NCBI RefSeq assembly: GCF_037325665.1
Contig: NC_090259.1
Coordinates: forward strand, 33,341,238-33,405,237
Source of the DNA: Littorina saxatilis
Taxonomy: Eukaryota > Mollusca > Gastropoda > Littorinimorpha > Littorinidae
Direction: 5' to 3'
Length of the DNA stretch: 64,000 bases
Shown here piece after piece: positions 42,919 through 55,600 of the stretch. The stretch's first letter is position 1. Each line of letters begins with the position of its first letter. The position numbers and the translations under genes are program-made. Below the pieces are notes generated by a model. The model searched no databases, had not been told where the DNA came from, and was given only the letters and a program-made list of their open reading frames with translations.

Positions 42919-42993
42919 CCCCCCCCCCCCCCCCCTATCGCGATATAACCTTGAACGGTTGAAAACGACGTTGTACACCAAATAAAGAAAGAA
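42919..42993 (+). repeat. 5'-truncated SINE, 75 bp
   Basis: C run, then CGCGATATAACCTTGAACGG and the standard tail. The 12-bp AGCGATTAGGAC duplication (42907-42918, 42994-43005) flanks it perfectly. Confidence 0.9.
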
Positions 42994-43367
42994 AGCGATT
43001 AGGACAATTTAGAGGTGGTTTGATTGTCATTTTAAATAAAAAAAAAAATTTTTTTAATGTATTTAATTTGAGTATATGTCTCTATTTCTGCACTTTGTGA
43101 CAGGGTTTGGTTGAACTTCGGTAATGTTTTGTGTAGGTTTTTGTTATTCAGTGTGCATTAACAAGGTGCACAGTGAGTTGCTTTCAAACTCTCGTTTGTT
43201 TAATAACTTAGTGTATGTTGTCAATTTGCACACACATGTATGTGTGTTTGTTGACTGTCAAGGTTTTGAATGAATGGAAAAAAAATGTCTCTTCCTGTTG
43301 TTAATTTTTTGTTTGTTTGCTTGTTTTGGTTTTGACAGAATGTGTTTTCATACAGTGTGAAGAAATT

Positions 43368-43737
43368 CCCCCCGCGGGTTAGGGGGGAAGAATTTACCCG
43401 ATGCTCCCCAGCATTGTCGTAAGAGGCGACTAACGGATTCTGTTTCTCCTTTTACCCTTCCTTGTTAAGTGTTTCTTGTATAGAATATAGTCAATGTTTG
43501 TAAAGATTTTAGTCAAGCAGTATGTAAGAAATGTTAAGTCCTTTGCACTGGAAACTTGCATTCTCCCAGTAAGGTCATATATTGTACTACGTTGCAAGCC
43601 CCTGGAGCAATTTTTTTATTTGTGCTTTTGTGAACAAGAAACAATTAACAAGTGGCTCTATCCCATCCCCCCCTTTCCCCGTCGCGATATAACCTTGAAC
43701 GGTTGAAAACGACGTTAAACACCAAATAAAGAAAGAA
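43368..43737 (+). repeat. SINE (CCCCGCGGGTTAGG family), full length
   Basis: Flanked by a perfect 13-bp duplication AGTGTGAAGAAAT (43354-43366, 43738-43750). Confidence 0.92.
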
Positions 43738-44604
43738 AGTGTGAAGAAATCATTTGCCGCTGTCATTTATTTCAAGGAGTGAGCTTTTTGTTTATAAAAC
43801 TTGACCAAGAAGTTGAGGAACGCTCACTGCTTTTGTTGAATTAACCCATGCATTTCCACAACCTTTTTTGTACACTTTATTGTTTGATTGCTCGCATTTA
43901 ACTTATTATTTTACTCTCTGCTCAAAGCAATGTATACTCTGCAGTATTCAGCTGACTCAACAATATTGTGGCATGTCAGGTTTTTGAGGCTTATTGTCAA
44001 CCACACAATTGAGAACAATCATAGGCTGTTGAGTTTCACACACATTTTATTTTCCATGTTCGGCTTCTGCTTGGGACGTTTGTAAAAGTGAAGAGAAAAC
44101 AAACTATTTTGTATTCACAGGTGTAGTATATAAAATCAGAAAACACAAAAGGTTAGTTATTGTATTTATTATTGACAGTTTTTATTTTTTGATGCGTCTG
44201 TTGAGAAATTGGTACTGACAGTAACAAAACACACAGGGGCCAAGCTTGGGAGAGGGTAGTGTTTGGGAGAAATCGATGATGATAGGAAGAGAAAGAATGT
44301 TAAGCACCGAGAGGTACAAAGTACAAACAGAATGTACAGGCCACATTCCATACAACACTACACATTCACATGTTGTTTTGCTTCTGTCCGTAACATCAGA
44401 CACAAATCGACTTGTCCGCTTCTTACCTTGCACTTGTGTCAAAATGGAGCTTTTACAAATTGCACACAATAGTAAAGACTAAAGGACACTGTATTCAGAT
44501 GTGTTGTTGTGAAACATTGTTTTATGCTTCTCATAATTTCAAGTTCAGTTATGTACGGCAGATTAGTTTATTTGTTCCTTTGATGAATATTTAATCTGAG
44601 AGAG

Positions 44605-44784
44605 TGCATTCTCCCAGTAAGGTCATATATTGTACTACGTTGCAAGCCCCTGGAGCAATTTTTTGATTAGTGCTTTTGTGAACAAGAAACAATTAACAAG
44701 TGGCTCTATCCCATCTCCCTCCTTTCCCTGTCGCGATATAACCTTGAACGGTTGAAAACGACGTTAAACACCAAATAAAGAAAG
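44605..44784 (+). repeat. 5'-truncated SINE, 180 bp
   Basis: Begins within the body at TGCATTCTCCCAGTAAGG. Flanked by AATCTGAGAGAG (44593-44604, 44785-44796). Confidence 0.92.
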
Positions 44785-45195
44785 AATCTGAGAGAGAGAG
44801 AGAGATTGGCAAATTGAGAATTTGTTTAAGTTGGCATATATCCATAAACATGATTTCAGGTTCTAGTCTTGTAAGGAATCGGTGTTGTTCACTGATTTAA
44901 GCAGTATTTTGCATAACTTGATTGAAGAAAATAATGCCAATTTTGAGTGAGGCGAATGAATATCTTTGAATGGGGTAGTACTTGTTCTTGTATCCATTAA
45001 ACCCTTGAATGTAACAATATCCTCGCTTACGATAACCGTGTCAGCTGGTTTCACACAGTTAATTTCCAAATTATCGTGAAAAAGCTGAAGAGAGTTCGAA
45101 GCCATTGACGTTACAGGCCATGGTGAAGTACATGTAATTGTAAAAGTTTGTAAAAAATGTAGGTTTTTGAAGAAAAATGTTTTAATACGTAGGCC

Positions 45196-45324
45196 TTCCT
45201 CCGAAAGCGGCGTATGGCTGCCTTAATGGCGGGGTGAAAACGGTCATACACGTAAAATTCCACTCGTGCAAAAAACACGAGTGTACGTGGGAGTTTCAGC
45301 CCACGAACGCAGAAGAAGAAGAAG
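45196..45324 (+). repeat. 5'-truncated tRNA-Lys-type SINE, 129 bp
   Basis: Matches the 3' part of the SINE at 58502 (GGTCATACACGTAAAATTCC, GGGAGTTTCAGCCCACG, (GAA)n tail). Flanked by a perfect 12-bp AATACGTAGGCC (45184-45195, 45325-45336). Confidence 0.92.
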
Positions 45325-46005
45325 AATACGTAGGCCGGTGTAGCAGAAGCTTAAGCTAATGTGATATGTATAATGTTCATTTGTGACTGGCAAGATGTAA
45401 CATTTAAAACTGGCCAGTATACTAGTATTTAATACAATATGTACAAAAGCCTCTTAGTTTTAACAAGTATTAAGATATGCGTTTGTTTGAAAGGTGTTCT
45501 CTTTCTCTGTGTAATCTTGATGCCGTGAACGAGTGCTAAATGAACAAGTTTGACAACCGTACAATGAAACTAAGAGAAATCTTCTGGCAAGAGAAATAGA
45601 GAAGGGAAGAAATTGACCATGTAACTGAACAAAAATCTGCTTAGTTTAACAATATGCATAAGATAATCTACTACGTTGATACTGTCACCATTTTGCTTAA
45701 GTTAAATAAATGTTTTATGTGGTTGAAAACCCCACCAACTCTGCTTAGTTTTCTGTTTCACTTCAACATATTTCTGATTATATTGTTCCAGATTGTATGC
45801 ACATTATTTATTAGCTGTTCTGTTTCTTTACATTTTTTTTTAAATACATGTAAGCTTGCCATGAGTTCTATGTCATAATTACAGCATTCATTTAAAAGAA
45901 TGTTTTTTGTACTTCAAACATTGTAGGTGACTGAAATTGAAAGTTCTTGTTCGAAGTTGTTAGAAAGATGGTTTAAAAAAGGATTCTCTGGATCAGGTCA
46001 AGCAC

Positions 46006-46389
46006 CCCCCGCGGGTTAGAGGGAAGAATTTACCCGATCCTCCCCAGCATGTCGTAAGAGGAGGCGACTAACGGATTCTGTTTCTCCTTTTACCCTTGTT
46101 AAGTGTTTCTTGTATAGAATATAGTCAATGTTTGTAAAGATTTTAGTCAAGCAGTATGTAAGAAATGTTAAGTCCTTTGTACTGGAAACTTGCATTCTCC
46201 CAGTAAGGTAATATATTGTACTACGTTGCAAGCCCCTGGAGCAATTTTTTTATTAGTGCTTTTGTGAACAAGAAACAATTAACAAGTGGCTCTATCCCAT
46301 CTCCCCCCCTTTCCCCGTCGCGATATAACCTTCGTGGTTGAAAACGACGTTAAACACCAAATAAAGAAACTTAGAAAGAAAGAAAGAAA
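46006..46389 (+). repeat. SINE (CCCCGCGGGTTAGG family), full length
   Basis: Flanked by GATCAGGTCAAGCACC (45991-46006 and 46390-46405), a 16-bp duplication sharing a base with the element's C run. Confidence 0.92.
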
Positions 46390-48544
46390 GATCAGGTCAA
46401 GCACCTTGATTCACACAGAATCAAAACCGTTAGTTTCAATAGTTCTTTTGCTGTAGCTGGTACTGCAGTTTTGTATTTTAACTTTTGAAGTAGCTGAGAC
46501 GCCAGCTAAAATCATGAAAACATTCAGTTTTGATCATCACACTTTAAAATTGGGAGTTTGAAGGCGTTCTGTGACTGGTTCATGAATGTCTGACGTTACA
46601 ACACAGTCGAATATGTGAGCTTTGTGTGTCTGGTTTTTTTATTTAAACATTTGTTTTTATAAGAATGAGTATGTGAATTGTTTTATCCATTTCTATAGAC
46701 TACTTTGTTTCCTGACAGATTTGTCACAAACTTGTACTTGTATGCATTTTGAATGACCGATAGCTTTTTGTGCAAGTGACATTTTAACTGCTTTCTTTAG
46801 AACTTATTTATGTATGATGGTAGGAATCTACTGTGCATTAGCATACATTTGTGATGCTTTAAAATAAAAGTCAGTTTTTGTTGGCAGAACTATCTAGTCT
46901 TTTCTCAGCTGCATTCACAGCTCATTATGAAGTGTGATTCAGTTTGCTTGTACACAGCCGAGGCAGAGGATAGCTTGATTAATGGCGCTGGGCTGTATTT
47001 TGCTCTGTGCAACCTCTGTGTAAACCAAATTTTGTGAATGGATCTCTGGTGTAGGTTCATGAAATCCAGAAGACAGTCTAGCGTTGTGCTTAGTGTTGAT
47101 GTGCACTTGACAGATGCCAGTGAGCCTTGGGTTCTTGACAATGCAATCATTTTGCCCTTCTCCTCCTTGAGATATTTTCTTTCTTTTATTTGTACAGGTT
47201 ATTTTTGAATAATAGATCCACTTGTATGTGTAAAATATCAATATTCCAGGCTCGTGAATGAAACGGAATCATCTGCTTGTGTAAAGAGCTTAGATTTTGT
47301 ACATGGATTCTGCCTCTTGTTTGCATGTCTGTCTGTATGTCTGCCTGTTCACATGTCTGTATGCTTGCCTGTTCATAGTGTGTATGTGTTCACAGCTGAA
47401 GGGTGTTGCCTTGCATCGCTGTATACCTTGAATGTCTCCGCTCACCTGCAAATCTGGTCGTCTGTCTGTCTTTGTCAACCATTCTGACTGCATATAGAAC
47501 CAAGTGTACAGACTGGATGTTTTAAAAATACAACTCATCAGATTTGGAATTGCTACTTCTTTTGATTTTGACTGGTGGAATAAACAATCCATGAAACCAA
47601 CTTCTTGTTCTGTGTGTATGATGTGTGTATGACGTGTGTGTGTGTGTGTGTATAATGGTGTGTGTGTGTGCAAAATCATCACTTTCACAAGGAGAAAATG
47701 AGAGACTAGACCTGAAGTAGAGAGACCAAAAATATTGAGGAACAAAAGGTCGAGGACATTTGGTTGAGAGTCAAGACCTCGAAAGTAACAAAAATTTCAG
47801 TTCAAAAATTTGTTTTCCCCACCGGCATTACTGTTTCTTAAAGTATGCCTCTTTTTTGTGGAGGGGGGGTAGGTAACATTACAGACACACACATACAGCA
47901 GCAACAGGTATACATAGTATGCCTTCGGTTTTATGTTATTTTATAAGGCAGAATATTTAATGTTGCAGTTACCAAGTCACCCTCGAACATACACACATCC
48001 TGGTATGCTTCTACAGTATCTCTGTAAATTCGATTCATTCCATAAAATGCATGTTCACACTCAAGGGACATAACTACACGACGGACTATTGACGGAGATA
48101 GTTCTTGAATTCTACCAAATTGCTGTGTTGTCAACGTTACATCTGCGTCTCTACTCTCTTAAAAAGCTAACAAGAAAAAGAATGTGTGTTGTTGGAAATC
48201 TGAAAAAATTTCGCTATTCCCCCTCCAGCACAGACGAAGTGTCCTCCCTTGATAAGTCAGGGGTACTAACTCTATGCAACTTCCGGTATTATCCCATGTG
48301 TGTATTTGTGTACAGCCAAACATTGATGCTAAATGCTTCTGCTTCTGAGAGGTAGGTACGTAGATGTTTCAGAGAAGATTTGATTTGATTTATAAACGCC
48401 ACTCTTTATATCAGCCGCGATTATTCCGAGCATAGTGTCTCTGCCAGAATTCGAGAATTGAAAAACATCGATTTGATAGTTGATACTGATACAGTGATAG
48501 ACTAGAGTAGAGTTCTTCTTCTTCTTCCATTTAACGCCCAGGGT

Positions 48545-48888
48545 CAACATTCTGACTATTAGTGGCGCATTGAGACTTAATGCTGTGTGAGATGGAATTT
48601 TTTTTTAACTTTATTCCAAGTCCCACGGGTATTTGATGGACGTTTTTATCTATGCCTATACAATTTTGCCAGGAAAGACCCTTTTGTCAATCGTGGGATC
48701 TTTAACGTGCACACCCCAATGTAGTGTACACGAAGGGACCTCGGTTTTTCGTCTCATCCGAAAGACTAGCACTTGAACCCACCACCTAGGTTAGGAAAGG
48801 GGGGAGAAAATTGCGGCCTGACCCAGGCCTGAACACGCAACCTCTCGCTTCCGAGCGCAAGTGCGTTACCACTCGGCCACCCAGTCCC
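48545..48888 (-). repeat. tRNA-derived SINE (GGCCGAGTGGTAACGC head)
   Basis: On the minus strand: GGGACTGGGTGGCCGAGTGG (A box of Leu/Ser-tRNA look), GTTGCGTGTTCAGGCC (B-box-like), then TTGTCAATCGTGGGATC-type body complement. A second copy at 55026-55495 and related body sequence at 55919-57090. Confidence 0.85.
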
Positions 48889-48912
48889 TGTGTGACTGAT
48901 AGTGATACTGAT

Positions 48913-48915
<3 letters not shown>

Positions 48916-48959
<44 letters not shown>

Positions 48960-49060
48960 GCGAGGGCTGGTTGAAAAGAAGCTCGTTTATATTGCTTATG
49001 CCACAACCCTCGTAAAATAAAATTTGATTTGATTTGATTTGATTTGATCTCTCTCTCTCA
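48916..49060. repeat. (TC)n run and a retroposon tail with (TTTGA)n
   Basis: TC repeats to 48958, then GGTTGAAAAGAAGCTCG.. ending AATAAAATTTGATTTGATTT, which looks like the 3' end of another retroposed sequence. Confidence 0.6.
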
Positions 49061-49435
49061 GAGTTGACAAACAAACGTCTCCAAACCCATTCTTTTCAAA
49101 AGACAACAGCGAGAAAAGTCAATTGAGAAGAAATTCAAGTATACGTTGGTGTCGGACTGTCTACACACAATGCATGAAAAGAACCAACTAATGCCAGTAC
49201 TGAATGGATACAATTAAGACAGAGATTACACTGGCAGTTAACCTCTCCACAATATTATGAGCAGCTGTTTCAACTATTCAAGTTCACAAAAGTAAACCTT
49301 TTTTATGCAAATATTATGGGGTTTTTATGTTTTGTTCTGTTCAGCTCCATGAAGAGACTGCAAACATACTGCAAGGGACCTCAGAAAGTTTGTCACCACT
49401 TACTGCTCATTTAGTGATTTACACCGCTGAAGTTG

Positions 49436-49640
49436 ATGACCATAACTGAGCTCCATACACAATTGGACGGTCAACCCAGCAGCAACGTCGACCTTTCAAA
49501 TAGAAGCAGCCCTGTAGGGAAAGAAGAGAGGATGATGGATGATATCGACAAAGACAATGTTTATTTCAAGCAGCTTCTGGACCTGGTTCCAGCGCAGATC
49601 TACTTCAATGAAGAGGCCAAGGGTATTATTAGGAACAAAG
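49436..49640 (+). CDS. SURF6: SURF6 exon 1
   Basis: Residues 1-69: MTITELHTQLDGQ.. then the conserved DNVYFKQLLDLVPAQIYFNE. Donor AAAG|GTAAGC, phase 1. Non-coding upstream exons may exist. Confidence 0.88.
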
Positions 49641-52600
49641 GTAAGCATTATTTCAATTACAATTTACATTTCATGGTTAAAATAAAAGTTTCGTTTAGTT
49701 CTTCAAGTAAAATGCAAAAATTTGATTCGAAACTGGATGCACACTTTGAAAGTCAGTGAGTAGATATATATATATATACTAGATGAATACCCGCTTCGCC
49801 GGGTACGGCTTCGCCAGGAAGAAGTAGAGCCGACTTTGCCGGGTGTACGCCGGCTTTGCCGGTGCACCGTATGAAGGAAGGGAGATAAACGCGCAAAACA
49901 CTGGAGAAGATAAGGAAGAGTTACTGGGAATGGATGTACAGAAAAACCAAAATCGGTTCAGCGCTGCTCGCTGAGAGCACGCACGTGTTCAAAATTGTCC
50001 ACGATTGTGTCCGGGGTCTACCTGAATATGCCCACCAAATTTGAAGCAGATCCATCGAGAACTTTGGCCGTGAATCGTGAACACACAGACAGACACACAC
50101 AAGCCGTAGATCGATATAGTCATAGATACTTCACTAAGACGACCATACATGTATGTGACTGCTGGCTGGCTGGGTGTACACTCACTTAATGATTTCTTTT
50201 GCATAGGTAGAAATAGAATGTGAGGTGGAGGGTGAGAGTATCAGGTAGAGAAGCTCAAAAGCTCTGTGAGTGGGGGGGGGGTGAACACATAAGAAGGAAA
50301 TATAACCTTTTTGGATGTCCGGTTATACCTTTAGGTGAAGATGCATCAGAGACCAAGACGAGCAACGGAAGGCCAGCCAAAAAGATGCGAGTGGATCCAA
50401 TCAACAAACAAACAGTCAGCAACCTACAGACAACGCTGAATGCTATGGGTAAGTTTTTGTTTTCTTTTTGTGACTTGTTGAAACCGGCTTCAAAATTACA
50501 AGAGACATTGTTTTCACAAATGAAAACTATTGTGGGAGTACCATAACTAACAGTGTTGTTCCCAGACTCAACTTGTTGGTGAGTTGGATCTGGATCGAAA
50601 ATCTGCATGTGGTCTAAATGCCCTCACTTAAAAAAAATATTGTTCTGTCAAAAGACGTCCTATGTAACATGTCGAACTATTGGATCGTCAACCAGTAAAA
50701 GGTCAGAATAATGCATCAGATGAGAAAAGTTTATGTCAGTGATCAAAGTCCAAGGCATGAGAACAACACTAATTTTGTGTTGTCCTTTTATTATACTTAC
50801 CAAATTATTCCTGTAGTGAAAAGATCCCTGCTGTGTGGGGTAACTTTTTGGCTGGTTTCAAGGGCGTCCATTGTACACCTGGACAGTGGAACCCCCCTTA
50901 AGACCTCCAAAAATCTGAGAAATTCAGATCATAAAAAAGAGGGAGTCTTAAAATAGGGGTACATTTACAAGACTTGTGTATAAGAAATGTGAAAAAGACA
51001 AGGTCTGAACAGGGAGGAAGTCTTAACTTCAGGGTCTTAAATACATTCTTTAATAAAAGGGGGGTTCTACTGTACTTTTTTTCTGTGAGAAATGTGAGGT
51101 AACGTTGTATCGCCTATCTTCCGCAGAGGAGAAGATTAAAGGCAAGAAGGAGAGCAAGCAGAAGAAGAAGAAGAAGGCAGGGAAGGAGAAGACGGCACCA
51201 ACTGTCAACATTCAGGAGATGCAGGAGAAGCTTCGAGCGAGAATCGCTCAACTGCAAGGTGTGTACAGTGGAACCCCCATTTTAAGACCTCCAAAAGTCT
51301 GAGAAAATCAGGTCTCAACGCGTTCTTCCCCACCTATGTTGACCAAGTTTTTTTTTCAGCCGAGACCAGCTGTGCTGCAGCAGGTCACTCAGAATTGTAG
51401 TAACTCTGTAGAAACTGTGTATCAACACGCTGGAATGCAGTCGTTAGATGGACTTTACAGGTCAGATAGAGCCATATGAGTGGTTACGGATATATCCGTA
51501 CCTTGGAGACAATGAGTTAAAAAGGAGGGAGTCTTAAAATGGGGGTAAATTGACAGAGGTTATGAACAAAAAGTCTGAGAAAAACATGGTCTTAAAAGGA
51601 AGGAAGTCTTAAATTGGGGGGTCTTAAAAGGGGGGTTCAACTTTATAGGGATGAGTGTTTAGCCCACTGTGCTTTATATTTAGCTGTATAAAGTGTGCTT
51701 CGCTTTGGATATTTTCTAACAAATAAAGGACATCATATTGAGGGGACACTACACAAAATGCACAGCAGAGCTCATTTGTCACCATGAAACCAGATCACTT
51801 GGTTCAAGTCATCGGTGGCATGGCTTTGCATGTATCTGTATAAGTGGGGCAACTCTCCCACAGCCATTACAGCCCCAACGTAGGTGTTTCTGGATAATGT
51901 CTAGTGGGAACCAATCAGATCCGCGGGTTCTTGTTGGTTTTGACATTTAACCGTAATATCCCTTTCCCCCCCTGAGCGCCCAATATCGCCCGCGCGGGCT
52001 CCTCAATGCAGGTTCCTGAAACATCCACTATACGCTATGACATAGACATAGAAAACTTTATATCTCAAAAAGATAAATTCAGGTGTGGTGTATACATATA
52101 TATCAAAGCATCAGACAACATATACAACATAACACGTAAGAATATAAAACAATAACATTCCTGGCAAAAATACTACCAATAAACATCATTAAATTGCATA
52201 TCTTACCCAACTCACATATATATAGCAACTATTTCAGTGCTGGTAATGCTGTACGCGTCCCCTTGGTAACAAGGGAGACAACTCTAAAAAAGAGTGACCA
52301 ATACCCATACTGGTATCAAGGCCAGACCAATACTGAGTCTGTCTTCCGTATGCGTGCGCATATGCCGCCATTTGTTGTCATTCCTACCTCAGCACTCAGT
52401 CAAGTTGGTCGCTATTTCGTACGCTCTGGCTGTTTTGCAGCCGTTGTCACTGAGTCTTTTGACTTTGTTACATTCCTCTTGGTTTTCTACTCTTCGTTTT
52501 GACTTTGCTACTATATTGAGGTCAGAGGTGAGATCTTCCCTTGTCTTTTCATGTTTTTGGCGGCGTTTTTGGCCACAATTTGGACTTTTTTTCAAAAAAA

Positions 52601-55600
52601 AATTCTTGAGTCTTTTTGTCATGGCTGATAATACCAGGAAGAGGCATACCCCTAAACAGGTGGCTGCTGAGTCCTCTCCTTCCAAGAAAACGCCTAGGAA
52701 ATCTAAACAAACCGGCCAGGCTGTTGTTTCTGTTTTAGAACCGACCTCCAAGAAATGTATTGATGTATTGGTCGATTTGCCGGCTACCTCCATTTTACCT
52801 GTTAGGTCCTTAGACAAGGTCGTTCTTGAAGATAAGCCCGTTAAAGGGACTTCCTCTTCTGTGGGTTCTGGTTTGGCTTCTGCGGACGTAGCTGCTTTGC
52901 TACTTTCGCTCAGTTCGCAGGTTTCATCTTTGGCTGCGGAGATTTCGTCCACGAGAGCTGAGCTTCGGGCCCTTCCTTCCGGGGTGACTGATGTTTCTTC
53001 TCTAGCCAAGGTTCGCCCTTTCGCTACGGTCACGCATGCAGATGTTCATGCTTCACAGGATGATGATGACCGTCACTTCCATTCCTTGAGTGGTCCGTCT
53101 TCCGGCGTTCCAGCTCAATCTAAAGGTATGTCAGCTACGCAAGTAACCGGGTTCTCCGGCCAAAGCGTAGTGCGTCCTCAGGAGAAAGTAACCCCTGACG
53201 TGAGTCGTAGGGGCGAAAATTCTGATCTCTGGGCTGGCCTCCACCGCTCTGTCGGTCGGTCAGTGCGGGGTAGGGACCCTGAGGAGCGAACGGAAGTCTT
53301 GGTGCACCCAGCCTTATCAGAAGATTTTGGCCGGGGTGTGCAGCTTCCGCTTCTGCCCTGGGGGCAGGAAGAGGGCAGTAAAGCTGGCTCCTTGTTGAAC
53401 TATGACAGTCAATGCGGGGGTCAGCTTCCGGATTGCACGGATGTGCATGATGGGTGTTTTGATGAAGGTGCTTCCGCTATGGGGGAATGCACTGAATTCA
53501 GGTTGCCGCACAAGCTGTCAAAAGCTGTTGCTTTGGCATCGGAAACGGCTTTCAAGTATTTCGAGGAAGGGGTGGTTGAGTCTAAGGCTCAGGTTGTTCC
53601 ACCACCTTCGGCTCTTGGTGATTTCCGGAGTTCTTTCCGGTTCCGAGAATCATCGTCTGTGGCCTTCGAGATATAGAAAATTCTGACGAAATTTCATCCT
53701 CAGTCGAATACTCAGAGCTCTACTGTTCCTTTGTTGTCACAACACAGTGAGGCACCTGAGTCGGCTAAGCCTTGGCTTGCTCAAGTTGATCAACAAGCTC
53801 CTTCTTGTTCGGTTGGCTTTCGGAATTTCAAATTGGGTACTCAGCCTGTCAATCTGATTGAGGCGTTCGCTCTACCTAGGTCAGCTCTTCCGGTTACACC
53901 GGAACTAGCCACTCTGAGGGAAGATGGGTATAGTAGGGACAGGTCTGTCCCCTATACTGAAGCTTCCCTTTTGGCATTGGAGGAGACTGGAAGGTCTCTG
54001 TTGGAGTTGGCTTCCGTGTCGGAGTCTCTCCAGAGATCTTTGTCAAGGTTGATTGCAACTTTGCTTGATCCTTTCGAATTTCGGTTTGATGCCTCCTCGG
54101 AGGATGTGACTACCCTTTTGGCTACTTTAGCCAGGGTTTCGCAAGAGCAGATGCATCTTTCGGCCAGACTGTATACTCACGCAGTACATTCTCGCAGATC
54201 GGCTTTCCTAGCTGGGTCTAGGATCAGAGACAAAGGCACGATTGATAATCTGAGGGCCTCACCTTTCACGGAGGGCTCCCTCTTGGGTCGTACATCTCTC
54301 GATGCTCTGCAAAAAGAGACTCAAGATGCAAGAGATTTGGCCATTGCTCGGATTGCGCATCAAGGTTTCCAGAAAGCGCTAAACAAGCCTCAGGTTGAGA
54401 GCAAGGCACAGCCTTCTTCCCCTGGTGGGGGCAAGGCACAGAATCAGAACACTTCTTCTCGAGGTAGGGGGCGAGGTGCCCCTTATCAAAAGAGGGGCTC
54501 TTTTTGTGGTTCTAGGGGGTCGGGGCGTAAGCCCCACCTCCAATGATGCCTTCCCAAACCGCTGATCCCGGTAGCCCCCACCATCATGGTGGCGGGCGGC
54601 CCCTCCAGGGTCACGCATGGTGGCCAGCGAGTGGATTTTAGGGATAGTGCGTTCGGGATTCCGTCTTCTCTGGGCAGAGGGAAAGGCTCCTCTGACCAGG
54701 ATACCTCCGCCTTTCAAGTTTCCAAGAGACCCGGAGGCCAAGTCAGCTGTGCAGGGAAGCTTCAGGAGCATGGAGACCGGTTCTCGATCTGTCAACTCTG
54801 AACAGATATCTTCGAGTTGTGAAATTCACAATTGAGACTCCTGCCTCGGTGAGAGAGGCTCTCCGGCCAGGATACTGGGCGACTTCTGTCGACTTGACGG
54901 ACGCCTATTTCCATGTGCTCATGCACTCGGCGGACAGGAAATGGCTGCGCTTCCGCTGGGGAGAGAAAATTTTTCAATTTCGAGCTCTTCCTTTCGGTCC
55001 CTCTCTCTCCCCTTGGATATTCACCATGGATGGATGGATGGATTGGATTGGATTGGATTTACAGTCCAGTGAGGTTACCCTCATGGAAATTCGGGCTGCT
55101 TTCTCCCCGGGGAAAGCGAGCTGCCATACATACGGCGCTACCCATATTTTTTTTTCCTGCATGCGTGTATTCATGTTTCCTGAGACTTAATGCCGTGTGA
55201 GATGGAATTTTTTTACTTTATTCCAAGTCCCACGGGTATTTGATGGACATTTTTATCTATGCCTATACAATTTTGCCAGGAAAGACCCTTTTGTCAATCG
55301 TGGGATCTTTAACGTGCACACCCCAATGTAGTGTACACGAAGGGACCTCGGTTTTTCGTCTCATCCGAAAGACTAGCACTTGAACCCACCACCTAGGTTA
55401 GGAAAGGGGGGAGAAAATTGCGGCCTGACCCAGGCCTGAACACGCAACCTCTCGCTTCCGAGCGCAAGTGCGTTACCACTCGGCCACCCAGTCCCGTATG
55501 GGTCATTCGTCAGCTCTGTGCCCTGGTGAGACAGGAAGGTGTGCGGTTGAGGGCATATCTGGACCTTTGCAGAACACACACGCAGAGGGTTCTCAGTCTG

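Larger units (their letters stand above)
36654..49435. other. Abl 3' region and Abl-SURF6 intergenic stretch (12.8 kb)
   Basis: No coding exon recognised on either strand. 36654-39500 is largely unique and may be 3' UTR. From 39700 on it is a landing zone for SINEs and MITEs (listed separately). Stretches 40800-41180, 44790-45180, 45340-46000, 46400-48540 and 49061-49435 show only short simple repeats. Confidence 0.75.

Noticed and set aside
52389-53033. Minus-strand ORF of 214 codons
   Set aside because: Antisense of the gag-like region of the DIRS-like fossil; no independent homology.
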